This document shows positions 23,770 through 32,874 of a DNA stretch of 64,000 nt, piece by piece. The translations under genes and the position numbers were made by a program. The notes under the pieces were generated by a model. It saw nothing but the letters and a program-made list of their open reading frames with translations, did not search any database and had not been told where the DNA came from. Source of the stretch: VRUE01 sp963695835 (GTDB lineage: Bacteria; Actinomycetota; Thermoleophilia; Solirubrobacterales; 70-9); assembly GCA_963695835.1 (NCBI GenBank), contig CAVOHR010000001.1:496001-560000 (forward strand), written 5' to 3'. Within the stretch, counting starts at the first letter, position 1; every line of letters starts with the position of its first letter.

Positions 23770-26700
23770 CGTGCCGCCCTCCTATGGTGGTGCTTTTTGT
23801 GACGCTTGGTCACGCAGCGCGCCTTGCCGCTGCGCACGACGCGATGCTTGCCCTTGGCGCAGCGGGGTCGGGGCTCGAGGTTGCCGGGGCCGCTGAGGCC
23901 GGCGCTGGCGGCGCCCGGGGGGGCGGGCGGGGCGCTCGCCTGGCCCTGGCAGGCGTCGCCTACGCAGGGGGGCGTGGTCGATTCGGTCGCGAAGCCGCCC
24001 CCGAGGTGGGCGTCATAGATCGAGGGGACGCCGCCGTCGGTGTCGGAGGGGAGGAGGCTGTCGGTGGTGCGGAAGAAGACGTCTGAGCCGTCGGGGGTCA
24101 CCGCGTAGAGGTAGTTGGGGGTGGCGCTCTGCCCGGAGGAGATCAGCGCGATGCAGCCGGCGGGCCGCGTGCAACCGCCGGTTCCCTCGGCCTTCCACTC
24201 ATAGACGTCGGAGAGCCCGTCGGTGTCGCCGGTGACAAGGCGATCATCGCTCTCGAAGAAGACACTGTTGCCGTCGGCGGCGAGGTTGGCGACGGGCGTG
24301 GTCGGCGACAGCGGAGCGAAGGGGGTGTCCGGATTCGACGCGACGCTCTGAAGCCGGGCGTCGGAGCCGGCGGGGGTCCCGGTCGGGTTGCAGGAGACGC
24401 AGGTCGGGCCCGGATCGCCGGCGTGGTAGCGGTAGATCTCGGTGTGGCCGGCGTTGTCGTAGGCGGTGAGCCGGGCCTTCGACTCGAAGACCAGGGCCGT
24501 GCCGTCGGGGGTCGAGCGGGAGGAATCGAGCGCCGAGTTGGAGTGTGAGGCGGCGAAGCCGACCCAGCGGGCGAGGCTCGGCAGCTCGCCTCCGCCGGGA
24601 CCGTAGGCGAGGGCTACGTCGGCGGGGTCGAGCGTGGCGATGAACTTGATGGTCGAGCCGTCCCAGAGGTAGAGGTTGGGCTGAGCGGCGACACCGGCCT
24701 GCCCATCGAGCTGGGAGGGGGAGGTGAAGTAGACGTGGGAGCCGTCGGCGGAGATGTTGACGGGGGTGATGTCGCCCGTGGTGGTGATCTGGTCGTCGGC
24801 CTGGGTGCCGGTGTCGAAGGCGTGGAGGTTGCCGTTCAGCATGTAGAAGACCCTGTCGCCGTTCTGCGAGGCGCCCGCCGGTTGCACGGTCACGTTGCGG
24901 CTTTTCGGGGTGATGGTGGGAGCGGCGGGGCTAGGGGCGGGGCTGGTGTCGAGCTTGCCCGAGGCGATGCTGAGACCGCCACCTGCGTTGGTGCCGGTGA
25001 TCCTGCACTGGAAGGTTGCCGGGGCGGTGAGGCTGCCCGCCGTGACGGTGAAGGTCGAGAGAGTGGCGCCGGGGATGGCGACGCCGCTCTTGTACCACTG
25101 GTAGGCGAAGGTGGGGCTGCCCCCCCAGCTGCCGGGGACGCAGGTCAGGGTCCGGTCGGCCGCCGGCCCCGGAACGCTGAGGCTGCCGCTCGTGCTCGGC
25201 GCGGCGTACGGCCGCGGCGGCGCGGTCGGGGGCGAGGCCGCGGCCGGGGTCAAAGGGACATAGTCGCCGACCTCGGTGGCGCCGGCGTTCGGATTGACGT
25301 TGAAGAGCTGGCACTGGACCACGGTGCCGGCGTCGGCCGCGGTGGTCGTGTAGGTGGAGAGGGTGGCGCCGGGAATCGGGGTGCCGTTTCTGAGCCACTG
25401 GAAGCTTTCGGTGGCGGAGTCGGTGGTCCCGTCTTCGCAGCTGAAGGTGGCGGAGCCGGCGGCGGAGGAGCCGGCGGCGAGCTGGTAGGTGTCGGCGTTG
25501 TCGACGCGGGCGTAGAGGGGAGTCGAGCCGTCGTCTATGCCGAGGCGGAACAGCACGACCGTGCCGTCGGCGGAGGCACCCTGGTATCTGGCGTTTCGGC
25601 CAGCGGCCGGAGTGAGGTTGCCGGGGAGCAGCGAGACGGTGTGGAGGCCGGCGGGGGTGCGATCATAGAGCGCATCGGTGCCGGTCGGCGGGGCGTCGGC
25701 CCTGAGCTGTGGGGCCGAGCTAGAGACAGTACCGCCGGTCCTGAAGATCGTGTGGCCGGCACCGGCGGTGATCCAGAGCGGCTCCGTGCCCGGGTCGTCC
25801 TCGAACCCCGGGTCGGCTCGGCCGACGAGCTCGAAGCTGCCGTCGGGGGTGCGGACGTAGTTGCTGGCGCCGCTGATGCCGCCGATGTCGAGGCTGCCGC
25901 CACGCGGAGCAGCGACCTCCCAGAGCAGGTAGGCGTGGTCGGGCGAGGCGGCGAGCGCCTCGGGATACCTCGCCTGGGCGCCCGAGGGGCTGACGTTCTG
26001 GCTTGCCCAGCCGCCGGCGCCGCGCTGGGCTCGGTAGGCGTCGAATTTGCCGTTGCCCCCGGGCCCGGGGAGGGCGCCATTATCGCTGGCGAAGAGGAGG
26101 CTCCCCCCGCCCGGGGCGGCAAGCGAGATATCGATGTTTCCAGTCGTCGCCCAGAGCGGCACCATGCCGTTGGAATCGGGCGGGGTGACCAGCTCGTAGG
26201 CGCGGCAGTCGGGAAGGTAGGCCGAGGGGCCGGTGCGGAAGGCCGCGTTGGGGCAGCCCGGCGAGAGCTGGGGCTCGGGGTAGGTGGCAAAGCTGGTGTC
26301 GGGACCCTCGGTCGTGCACTCCTGGCCGGGGTCGAGGAGGGGGTTGCAGTGGTTGGTGGCGACGAGGCGGAAGTGGTAGGTGGTGTCGGGCTGGAGGCCG
26401 GCGATCGGCGCGGAGACGGCGGTGGCGGGCGGCTGATCGGCGCCGAGCTGGCCGTCAGGGATCGGGACGCTGGTGGCGTTGGCCCAGGCGTTGGCCTGGA
26501 AGTCGGCGTCGTCGGTGTACTCGAAGCGGTAGGCGGTGTCGGCGCCGTTCGCGGTGAGGGTGCCCTCGAGGGTGGCGGTGGTCGTGGAGATCCGGGAGGT
26601 GGCCTGGCCGGAGACCGCGGGGGGGTGGATGTCGAGCGGGGCGAAGGCGAAGGCGTGGGCGCCGGAGGTGACGCCGGAGGTGACGTAGAGGTAGCCCTGG

Positions 26701-27713
26701 TTGGGCGAGGCGGTGGAGCCGTCGAGGGCGAGGTCGGAGGCGTCGTTGGCGTTGCGGAAGGGGTCATAGGCGATCCTGCCGATCAGGTCGCCGGCGGCGC
26801 TGAACTGGTTGACGCGACGCTGTTGGGCGATCTCTCCGACGTAGAAGTCGCCGTTTGCCTGGTCGACGGCGATCGAGGCGTAGGGATAGGCCTGCGTATC
26901 GGTGGTGGCGCCGGTGACGGTGCGGACGAGGTGGTGATCGACGCCGTCATAGACGCGGGCGGTACCGGAGCTGTCGACGGTGTAGATGTCGAAGTTGGCG
27001 CCTCGGTGCCAGACGGCGACGTCGGTCCCGCTGCCGGCGAGGGTGGCGAGGAGGTTGCCGGCCGGGTCGTACTCCCTCACCCCGCCGGGGGTTGCGACGT
27101 AGACGTAGTCGTTGGTCGGGTCGATCGCGACCCCGGTAGCGCCGCCGCCGCCGCTTGCGAAATCAACCGCGGCGCCGTAGTCGCTGCCGGGGGTGGGAGG
27201 GTATGAGCCCGGGGCCGGGGTGTAGCGGATGACCTTTTCTCCGACCTTGGTCGCATAGATGCGGCCCTGGGAGTCGACGGCGAGGCGGCAGACCTGATCC
27301 TCGCTCCCGGCAATCTCCGTGACGAAGTGGCCGGAGGGGTCGAAGACGTCGATGCGGTCGTCGACGACGAAGGGGGCGCCGGCGCTGGCGACGTAGATGT
27401 AGCCGAGGGGGTCGGTGGCGACGCCGCAGGCGTCGTTGAAGGCCTTGGGCTGGTGGTCGGCGGGGTAGGGGCAGCCGGGGTCGGGGACCGAGTCGGCGGT
27501 CGAGGTGGTGCAGTTGCCGGTGAGCGAGAGGCCGGCGTCGAAGACGTGCTGGTCGGCGGCCTGGGCAGAGGTCGCCGCTGGCCCGACGAGGATGCCGAGG
27601 GTCAACACGAGGAGGGCAAGTGGCGCGACGGCTCGGCTGAAGGCGCCGGTCAGTGGCTTTCGCGTTCTAGTCACGAGCGTTCCCAGTTCGGCGTTGTGGT
27701 GAGTTCTCGGCAT
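23766..27713 (-). CDS. Giant secreted NHL-propeller and Ig/Fn3-like surface protein
   Basis: Up to 1315 residues; the start is ATG 27713 or GTG 27674. The signal peptide is LALLVLTLGILVGPAATSA. Residues ~90-330 read as NHL beta-propeller blades (DPLGYIYVASAG, DSQGRIYATKVG, DPTNDYVYVATPGG, QANGDFYVGEI). Then come an Fn3-like unit (LEGTLTANGADTAYRFEYTD), a PDCRAYELVTPPDSNG segment common in large actinobacterial surface proteins, two Ig-like units with FxYQWYKSGVAIPGAT, a TolB-like propeller region (DGSHVYFTSPSQLDG, DGTALVFESKARL) and a basic His/Lys-rich tail. Probably wall-associated. First gene of the minus-strand operon. A pentanucleotide tract lies just upstream. Confidence 0.8.
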   Translation of the reverse strand: MPRTHHNAELGTLVTRTRKPLTGAFSRAVAPLALLVLTLGILVGPAATSAQAADQHVFDAGLSLTGNCTTSTADSVPDPGCPYPADHQPKAFNDACGVATDPLGYIYVASAGAPFVVDDRIDVFDPSGHFVTEIAGSEDQVCRLAVDSQGRIYATKVGEKVIRYTPAPGSYPPTPGSDYGAAVDFASGGGGATGVAIDPTNDYVYVATPGGVREYDPAGNLLATLAGSGTDVAVWHRGANFDIYTVDSSGTARVYDGVDHHLVRTVTGATTDTQAYPYASIAVDQANGDFYVGEIAQQRRVNQFSAAGDLIGRIAYDPFRNANDASDLALDGSTASPNQGYLYVTSGVTSGAHAFAFAPLDIHPPAVSGQATSRISTTTATLEGTLTANGADTAYRFEYTDDADFQANAWANATSVPIPDGQLGADQPPATAVSAPIAGLQPDTTYHFRLVATNHCNPLLDPGQECTTEGPDTSFATYPEPQLSPGCPNAAFRTGPSAYLPDCRAYELVTPPDSNGMVPLWATTGNIDISLAAPGGGSLLFASDNGALPGPGGNGKFDAYRAQRGAGGWASQNVSPSGAQARYPEALAASPDHAYLLWEVAAPRGGSLDIGGISGASNYVRTPDGSFELVGRADPGFEDDPGTEPLWITAGAGHTIFRTGGTVSSSAPQLRADAPPTGTDALYDRTPAGLHTVSLLPGNLTPAAGRNARYQGASADGTVVLFRLGIDDGSTPLYARVDNADTYQLAAGSSAAGSATFSCEDGTTDSATESFQWLRNGTPIPGATLSTYTTTAADAGTVVQCQLFNVNPNAGATEVGDYVPLTPAAASPPTAPPRPYAAPSTSGSLSVPGPAADRTLTCVPGSWGGSPTFAYQWYKSGVAIPGATLSTFTVTAGSLTAPATFQCRITGTNAGGGLSIASGKLDTSPAPSPAAPTITPKSRNVTVQPAGASQNGDRVFYMLNGNLHAFDTGTQADDQITTTGDITPVNISADGSHVYFTSPSQLDGQAGVAAQPNLYLWDGSTIKFIATLDPADVALAYGPGGGELPSLARWVGFAASHSNSALDSSRSTPDGTALVFESKARLTAYDNAGHTEIYRYHAGDPGPTCVSCNPTGTPAGSDARLQSVASNPDTPFAPLSPTTPVANLAADGNSVFFESDDRLVTGDTDGLSDVYEWKAEGTGGCTRPAGCIALISSGQSATPNYLYAVTPDGSDVFFRTTDSLLPSDTDGGVPSIYDAHLGGGFATESTTPPCVGDACQGQASAPPAPPGAASAGLSGPGNLEPRPRCAKGKHRVVRSGKARCVTKRHKKHHHRRAAR

Positions 27714-27720
27714 TCGGTCG

Positions 27721-27743
27721 TGGTGTGGTGTGGTGTGGTGTGG
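27721..27743. repeat. Pentanucleotide tract (TGGTG)n before the giant gene
   Basis: Four perfect TGGTG units plus a partial unit. On the minus strand the tract (ACCAC repeats) lies 7 bp upstream of ATG 27713, in the place of a ribosome-binding site. If GTG 27674 is the true start, it lies in the leader. Slippage here could change expression. Confidence 0.8.
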
Positions 27744-27796
27744 TTGTCGATAACGGTTTGCGTTGCTGTGGATCTTGTGTTGTCCCGAAACCCCAC

Positions 27797-27825
27797 CCCG
27801 GGCGGCTCGCTGTGAGCCGCCCGGG
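27797..27825. terminator. Hairpin after the collagen-like gene
   Basis: Perfect 12-bp stem CCCGGGCGGCTC / GAGCCGCCCGGG with a 5-nt loop, 36 bp after the minus-strand stop at 27861. No T-run follows, so it may work as a GC-rich hairpin terminator or as an mRNA end stabiliser. Confidence 0.6.
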
Positions 27826-27860
27826 CTTTGGATCGGATGGGGTCGGTTACCCAGCCGGAG

Positions 27861-28619
27861 CTATTCGGCGGTCACCGCCCAGGAGCCCCTGGCGACTCCA
27901 CCTGGTGTTTCGGCGAGAGCGAAGGGCAGCACAGCGCCGCTCTCCGGGTCGGGGCTTTTCACCGACGCTTTCCTAGATCCAAGGAGGAGTCCTGTCGCGT
28001 CAAAATGCGCCTTTTCTTCGATTTCCGCGTACACGCAGAGGTTGCCCGGTTCAGCTATCGGTTCCGCCGGAGAGCCGCTCGGGGGACAGTTCGCTTCTAG
28101 TTCGGTTTCGACCGCGGGAAATGTGGCCACTCCCGTTTCGGGGTTGATGAGTACCCCTTCTGAATAGCCACCTGTTGAGATGTAGTTGACGGTCGGGAAG
28201 GGCGCAACCCGAATCGGGTACGAGATCGAAACGAACGGGTCGACGCTGCTGCTTATCGCGCCGCCGATAGCCCACACGCCGGTCAGCGACTGGCCACTTG
28301 GAAGCGGTTCGGTACTGAAGGTGCCGTCTTTGCCAGGAGCGCCGGTGTCCCCTTTTGGCCCTTTTTCGCCCGGTGCGCCTTTTTCGCCTTTTTCACCGGG
28401 GGCGCCGTTCGTCCCGTTCGTCCCATTCGTGCCTGCGGGCCCCACGGGACCGGTCGGGCCGGGCACCTTGAGCTGTTTGAGCACGCTGGGCTTGATCTGC
28501 TTGGTCGAGGTGACGATGTAGTGGCTGGCAGCCCAGGCGCCGCCGGTCATTGCGAGGACGAGGGCGATCACCGAGACGATCCCGGGGATCCCGAAGCGTT
28601 TGCGTAGTAGCGAGAACAT
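27861..28619 (-). CDS. Collagen-like (Gly-X-Y) membrane-anchored protein
   Basis: 252 residues. The N-terminal membrane helix or signal GIVSVIALVLAMTGGAWA is followed by HYIVTSTKQIKPSVLKQL, a segment typical of Thermoleophilia collagen-like proteins. Then comes a run of Gly-X-Y triplets (~53-99; GPTGPVGPAG, GEKGEKGAPGEKG, GPKGDTGAPGKDG). The C-terminal ~150 residues form a beta-rich globular head (SLTGVWAIGGAISSS, ISYPIRVAPFPTVNY) with two Cys, which probably trimerises the triple helix. Surface-exposed, role unknown. Monocistronic: its own ribosome-binding site (AAGGAG before 28619) and a hairpin after the stop. Confidence 0.82.
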   Translation of the reverse strand: MFSLLRKRFGIPGIVSVIALVLAMTGGAWAASHYIVTSTKQIKPSVLKQLKVPGPTGPVGPAGTNGTNGTNGAPGEKGEKGAPGEKGPKGDTGAPGKDGTFSTEPLPSGQSLTGVWAIGGAISSSVDPFVSISYPIRVAPFPTVNYISTGGYSEGVLINPETGVATFPAVETELEANCPPSGSPAEPIAEPGNLCVYAEIEEKAHFDATGLLLGSRKASVKSPDPESGAVLPFALAETPGGVARGSWAVTAE

Positions 28620-28879
28620 CGCGTATCTCCTTCTCCTTGAGCCCCTCGCCGCGGCTCGCTCCCTTTCCTAGCTGTGCGAGCCCCCTGGCCGGGCGGTGTC
28701 TTGTTTGTCTTCTCTCCCTGCGCCCGCCTCCTGGCTGCGGGTCCTTCTCATTCGGTGCTTCTGCCCAGTCCTCCGATCGCGCCCCCCTGGTCGCGAGGCT
28801 GCCGCGGGGGGATCTGGTCCCCCCGCGGCAGTCGAGGTCGGGTTGCTTCTTTGGCTTTGTCTTGGTCTCTATGCCTCGC
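28620..28879. other. Intergenic region between Vgb-like and collagen-like genes
   Basis: 260 bp with no credible gene. It holds the 28799-28831 hairpin, a pyrimidine-rich stretch, and the collagen gene's leader with AAGGAG on the minus strand just before 28619. The collagen-gene promoter must lie here, but no clear -35/-10 pair stands out. Confidence 0.5.
28799..28831. terminator. Hairpin after the Vgb-like gene
   Basis: Perfect 14-bp stem CTGCCGCGGGGGGA / TCCCCCCGCGGCAG around a 5-nt loop, about 50 bp after the minus-strand stop at 28880. GC-rich and without a T-run. Confidence 0.6.
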
Positions 28880-31465
28880 TTATTTGAATTCCGCCGAGAC
28901 CGTTTTGTTGGAGCTCGTCGCCACCAGGCACCGTTTTGGTTTGCCTTCTTCGAGGGGAGCGGGTTCTGAGTCACAACCCGTCCAGCCGCCGAACGCGTAG
29001 CCCGTCGGCACGGTTGCGGTCAGCGTGACTTCGTCGGTCGAGAAGAACGACTCGGTCTGGGTGGAGCAGCCCGAGCCGCAGCTGATCGCCGCGCCGAGCA
29101 GGCCTTTGACGATGCCTTTGCCGGCCACTTTGCCTTTGTAGGCGCCGTAGCCGGTCAGGTTGACGGTCAGGGTTTTGGTCGGGATCGGGTTGAATTTCAC
29201 TTTCACCGAGCTGTCTGCGGAGATCGGGAAGGTGCAGGGACCCGCGCTTTCGCCTTCACAGACGCCGACCGCAGCCGAGCCTTCGCCTTCGAGGAAGACG
29301 GCGGCTTCGGAGCCTTTGGCGGCCGTGGTTTTGACCAGCACGACGGTGCTGGATTTGATCGCTGCCGATGCTTTGGAGCAGCTTTCGTCGCAGCTAATGC
29401 CCGTCGCGCTGACTTTGCCCGCTCCCGAGCCGGCCTTTTCGATCGAGAAGGACGGGATCGCGAGGAACGAGACTTTGACTTCTTTGGGTTTTTCCGTCGT
29501 CCCTTTGTCCATTTCCACCGTGCAGGTGAGCGCGGTGGGTTTGGCTTTGCAACCCGACCAGCTGTTGATCGTGTAGCCGGCTGCCGGGCTGGCGGTGAGG
29601 GTCACCGTGCTGGCTTTTTTGAACGGCGCTTGGCATTCGGAGCCGCAGTTGATCCCGGCGGAGGAGGTACTGACGACGGTTCCGCTGCCGGCGGTTTTTA
29701 CGACCTTGAGGACGTAGCTTGGTTCGAATTGGGCTTCGACTTCTTTGGCTGCGCTCATCGTCACTTCGCAGGTGCCGGTGCCCGAGCAGCCGCTGCCCGA
29801 CCAACCGGTGAAGACGGAGCCGCCCGCCGCGCTGGCGGTCAGGGTGACCGGGGTGCCTTCTTCGTATTCCTCTTCGCAGTCGCCGCCGCAGGTGATTCCG
29901 GCCGGTGAGCTGGTCACTTCGCCGGTGCCGGCACCGGTGTCTGAAACCGTGAGGGTCTGCTTGGGGGGTGCGGTGCCGATCCGGCCGATCGCCGCGGTGG
30001 TGCCCTCGTCGGTGAACCAGAGGTTGCCGTCGGGGCCGGGGGCGATGGAACTCGGTTTGCTGCCGTTGCTCGCCTGGAGGCCGGTGCTGTACTCGGTGAT
30101 CGTGCCGGAGGGGGTGATGCGGCCAATCGCCTTGGTCACGCCTTCGTCGGTGAACCAGAGGTTGCCGTCGGGGCCGAGGGCGATCTCCGCCGGTTTGGCA
30201 GCGGCATTGAGGCCGGTGCTGTACTCGGTGATCGTGCCGGAGGGGGTGATGCGGCCGATCTTGTTGGTGACCCCGGATATTGGCGTTGCGACCGTGCAGG
30301 TGGCGCCAGCCGGTGTAAGGCTTCCAGCGCCGCAGGTCATCACTTCGACGTCGGTGCTGGCGAGGGCGCCCTGGAAGGTGACCGAGTAGGTCTTGGGGTT
30401 GGATCCCGCCACGGAAACTTTCACGTTGCCGGTGCCGATCGTCGAAAGGGCTTCGAGGGCACTCTTCACTGTCGTAGTCGTGGCAGTAGCCGAAATAGCG
30501 GAAGTGGTCTGTCCTTTGAAGGTAAGCGTGAACGTGCCGCCGAGTGTGCCGGAGCCTTCGAGCGTGACCGTCTGTTTCTCGTTAACGCCGCTCTGCTCGG
30601 CGAACCAGACGTTGCCGTCGGGGCCAGGAGCGATCCCCTCGGGGGGGTTGTTGAACGTGTGGTTGTCGCCGGGAATGACACCGGCGGGGACTGAGAACTC
30701 GGTGATCACGCCGGAGGGGGTGATGCGGCCGATCTTGTTGGTGCTGCCAGCGTAGAAGCCGCCCTGGTCGGTGAACCAGAGGTTGCCGTCGGGGCCGGCG
30801 GCGATCCCCAGCGGAACGCTATTCGACTGGAGTCCGGTGCTGAACAAGGTGACCGTGCCGGAGGGGGTCATGCGGCCGATCGCAGTTTCGCCGGTGGTTG
30901 CCACGCCAGCCGGATCGGTGAACCAGAGGTTGCCGTCGGGGCCGGCGGCGATCCCCAGCGGAGCGCTATTTTCCGGAAGGCCCACCGCGAGGGGTGGGAA
31001 TTTGCCGAACTCGGTGATTACGCCGGCGGGGGTAACGCGGCCGAACATCGGCCAACCGGGGTTAACTATGCCGCCCGGGTCGGTGAACCAAACGTTGCCG
31101 TCGGAGCCCGGGGCGATCCCCAGCGGTTCGACGTTGTTTCCTTCACCGCCAGGCTGTTCACCGGCGGCGAGCTCGGTGATCGTGCCGGAGGGGGTGATGC
31201 GGCCGATCGCCCTGGAGGTGCCCCTGTCGGTGAACCAGAGGTTGCCGTCGGGGCCGAGGGCGATCCCCAGCGGTTTGGCACCGACATTGAGGCCGGTGCT
31301 GTACTCGGTGATTTCACCGAGCGGGTCGGCTGAGGCGGCGGCCGGGATGGCCAGGAGGAGGACGATCGCCGCCGCGAAGAGGGCGGTGATCGCGCTTCGC
31401 CTGCGTGGCTTGGTGGACATCGCCAAACTCGATCTCGCAGGCGATGCGTTGGCTTTCCTATTCAC
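28880..31465 (-). CDS. Secreted Vgb-type beta-propeller with nested domain and InlB-B-like repeats
   Basis: About 861 residues from GTG 31465 (AAGGAGAG 5 bp upstream; ATG 31420 is an alternative). Signal peptide ALFAAAIVLLLAIPAAASA. The first ~520 residues contain repeated blades with the streptogramin-lyase-like text GPDGNLWFTD ... GRITPSGTITEYSTG. One blade (between WFAEQSGVNEKQ and GVTNKIGRITPSG) is split by an inserted ~100-residue domain (TLGGTFTLTFKGQTTSAISA and following). The C-terminal third has Cys-rich Bacterial-repeat modules (TVTLTASPAAGYTINSWSGC and relatives). The fold is that of Vgb lyases, but the export signal and fusion argue for a surface or sensor role, not antibiotic cleavage. 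Confidence 0.8.
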   Translation of the reverse strand: MNRKANASPARSSLAMSTKPRRRSAITALFAAAIVLLLAIPAAASADPLGEITEYSTGLNVGAKPLGIALGPDGNLWFTDRGTSRAIGRITPSGTITELAAGEQPGGEGNNVEPLGIAPGSDGNVWFTDPGGIVNPGWPMFGRVTPAGVITEFGKFPPLAVGLPENSAPLGIAAGPDGNLWFTDPAGVATTGETAIGRMTPSGTVTLFSTGLQSNSVPLGIAAGPDGNLWFTDQGGFYAGSTNKIGRITPSGVITEFSVPAGVIPGDNHTFNNPPEGIAPGPDGNVWFAEQSGVNEKQTVTLEGSGTLGGTFTLTFKGQTTSAISATATTTTVKSALEALSTIGTGNVKVSVAGSNPKTYSVTFQGALASTDVEVMTCGAGSLTPAGATCTVATPISGVTNKIGRITPSGTITEYSTGLNAAAKPAEIALGPDGNLWFTDEGVTKAIGRITPSGTITEYSTGLQASNGSKPSSIAPGPDGNLWFTDEGTTAAIGRIGTAPPKQTLTVSDTGAGTGEVTSSPAGITCGGDCEEEYEEGTPVTLTASAAGGSVFTGWSGSGCSGTGTCEVTMSAAKEVEAQFEPSYVLKVVKTAGSGTVVSTSSAGINCGSECQAPFKKASTVTLTASPAAGYTINSWSGCKAKPTALTCTVEMDKGTTEKPKEVKVSFLAIPSFSIEKAGSGAGKVSATGISCDESCSKASAAIKSSTVVLVKTTAAKGSEAAVFLEGEGSAAVGVCEGESAGPCTFPISADSSVKVKFNPIPTKTLTVNLTGYGAYKGKVAGKGIVKGLLGAAISCGSGCSTQTESFFSTDEVTLTATVPTGYAFGGWTGCDSEPAPLEEGKPKRCLVATSSNKTVSAEFK

Positions 31466-31900
31466 GTGCTCTCTCCTTGTCCCTTGAGCCCCTGCCGAAC
31501 CGCTCCCATGCGGCCCCTTTGGCGACTCGGTTTCCCTGTGTTGCAAACCAGGAACGCAGACATCTGCGTCTCTGGATCGCTGGGGTAATTGGACCAGATG
31601 CGGGGCGCGATGTCAATCCAACCTGTGTTTTCCCTGCAAATTGGCAGTTTTTGATACCCTGCAACAGGGTTATGAACGCGCGGGCGAGGGCGGCGACACC
31701 GCATTGCGAGGTGGGGATACAGGGGTCGGCGGTAGAGTCGATGACACCGATGTTTTCGATCCGTGGCAGTCATTTCGAGCGCGACCCAGGCGGGTCGGAT
31801 GCGGTTGCACGGAGCGCTGTCGGGGTGTGCGGATTTCGGCGCGAGATGGCCTGGTTAGAGCGAGCCTGCCGGTGACCCCCAGCCCCACCGCCTGCCCGGA
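31466..31900. other. 435-bp intergenic region, promoter side of the Vgb-like gene
   Basis: No protein-like ORF stands out. The GC content is visibly lower around 31540-31680. On the minus strand there is a perfect -35 hexamer TTGACA (31616-31611) with AT-rich sequence (TCCAATTACC) ~17-19 bp further, a weak candidate promoter for the Vgb-like gene. A short palindrome ACCCTG-CAA-CAGGGT lies at 31656-31670. Confidence 0.4.
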
Positions 31901-32077
31901 ATGACCGTCTTCTTCGACCCCGCCGACTACCTGGAGCGCGATCCCGAGACGACCGGGAGCGCCGCCGAGGAGAGGCGGCTGACGCAGATCGCGGCGCAAC
32001 GCGGATTCGAAGCGGCCACCGCACAACAGGTCTTCCTGCGGGCGGAGCTCGGGAGTGGGACCTTCTACAGGCTCTAG
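31901..32077 (+). CDS. Small hypothetical protein, 58 aa
   Basis: ATG 31901 to TAG 32075-32077. The text MTVFFDPADYLERDPETTG, then EERRLTQIAAQRGFEAATA and GSGTFYRL, reads like a real short protein (balanced composition, helix in the middle). It is below the usual ORF cut-off and overlaps a poorer minus-strand ORF. No family recognised and no clear ribosome-binding site. The 205 bp that follow, up to pyrE, hold no gene I can support. Confidence 0.4.
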   Translation: MTVFFDPADYLERDPETTGSAAEERRLTQIAAQRGFEAATAQQVFLRAELGSGTFYRL

Positions 32078-32282
32078 CTCCTCGCGGGCCTCGCCGGCGA
32101 GGCGCCAGGCGGTGAGGGCGATGCGATCGGTCGAGGGGCTGAGCGGCCAGAGCTTCTGTCTCGGTCTAAGCGAGGACGTGAGCGTGGGCGAAGCGGTCGG
32201 TGCGGCGGTAGCGGAACTCGGGCTTGGCCGGCTCGGGCCAACGACCGGAGGATCGGGTGATCAGGCGCCGGGGCCGTGCCGG

Positions 32283-32849
32283 TCAGCCGCGGTCGGGGCG
32301 CTCGGGGTACAGATCGTCAATCGTGACGAGGGCGCTGTAGGGAGCCTCGGCGGCGGCTTCGATCCGCTCGCCGCCGCCGGTGAGGCGGTCGACCACGGCG
32401 ATCACGGCGGCGACCTCGAGGCCCTGCTCGCGGATCCGCTCTATCGCCTTGACGGTCGAGCCGCCGGTGGTGACCGTGTCCTCGACGACGAGGCAGCGGT
32501 CGCCGGGCTCGACCGGGCCCTCGACCCAGCGCTGGAGGCCGTGCGCCTTGCGCTCGCCGCGGACGAAGAAGCCGACCAGGCGGTCGCCGGCCGGAACGGC
32601 GAGGGCGGCGCAGGCGGGCGGGATCGCCGCCGTCGCCGGCCCGCCGACCGCGCTCGCGCCGGCCTCGACCGCCGCCGCCGCGATCAGCTCGCCGGCGGCG
32701 CGGAAGCCTGCCGGCCGCAGCAGCGCCCGCCGGGCGTCGACGTAGTACTGCGCCACCGTCCCGCCGGCCAGCGTCACCTCGCCGATCACCAGCGAGTGCT
32801 CGCGGAGCTCGGCGAGCAGCGTCCGCTTGGCGGCGTCGAGGTCGGGCAT
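32283..32849 (-). CDS. pyrE: Orotate phosphoribosyltransferase
   Basis: 188 residues from ATG 32849 (AGGA 8 bp upstream; an ATG at 32858 is less well spaced). The PRPP-binding signature CLVVEDTVTTGGS and the loop FFVRGERKAHGLQRW identify the type I phosphoribosyltransferase PyrE, which makes OMP from orotate and PRPP in pyrimidine synthesis. VAQYYVDARRALLRPAGF is the orotate side. Cytoplasmic dimer; length normal (~190). It stands apart from other pyr genes. An L,D-transpeptidase gene lies 25 bp upstream on the same strand. Confidence 0.9.
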   Translation of the reverse strand: MPDLDAAKRTLLAELREHSLVIGEVTLAGGTVAQYYVDARRALLRPAGFRAAGELIAAAAVEAGASAVGGPATAAIPPACAALAVPAGDRLVGFFVRGERKAHGLQRWVEGPVEPGDRCLVVEDTVTTGGSTVKAIERIREQGLEVAAVIAVVDRLTGGGERIEAAAEAPYSALVTIDDLYPERPDRG

Positions 32850-32874
32850 GGCGCGCATCCTACGGCGCGGCGGC

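Noticed and set aside
24735..27206. 823-codon Gly/Val/Ala-rich plus-strand ORF
   Set aside because: It mirrors the codon pattern of the giant surface protein on the minus strand; no signal peptide and no domain.
31613..31616. Strong promoter call for the Vgb-like gene
   Set aside because: A perfect TTGACA is present on the minus strand, but the -10 region is poor and the spacing uncertain, so it is mentioned only as a weak candidate.
32078..32282. Possible small gene between the 58-aa ORF and pyrE
   Set aside because: Short frames on both strands (for example a minus-strand piece ending RTDRFAHAHVLA) lack starts and any family resemblance.
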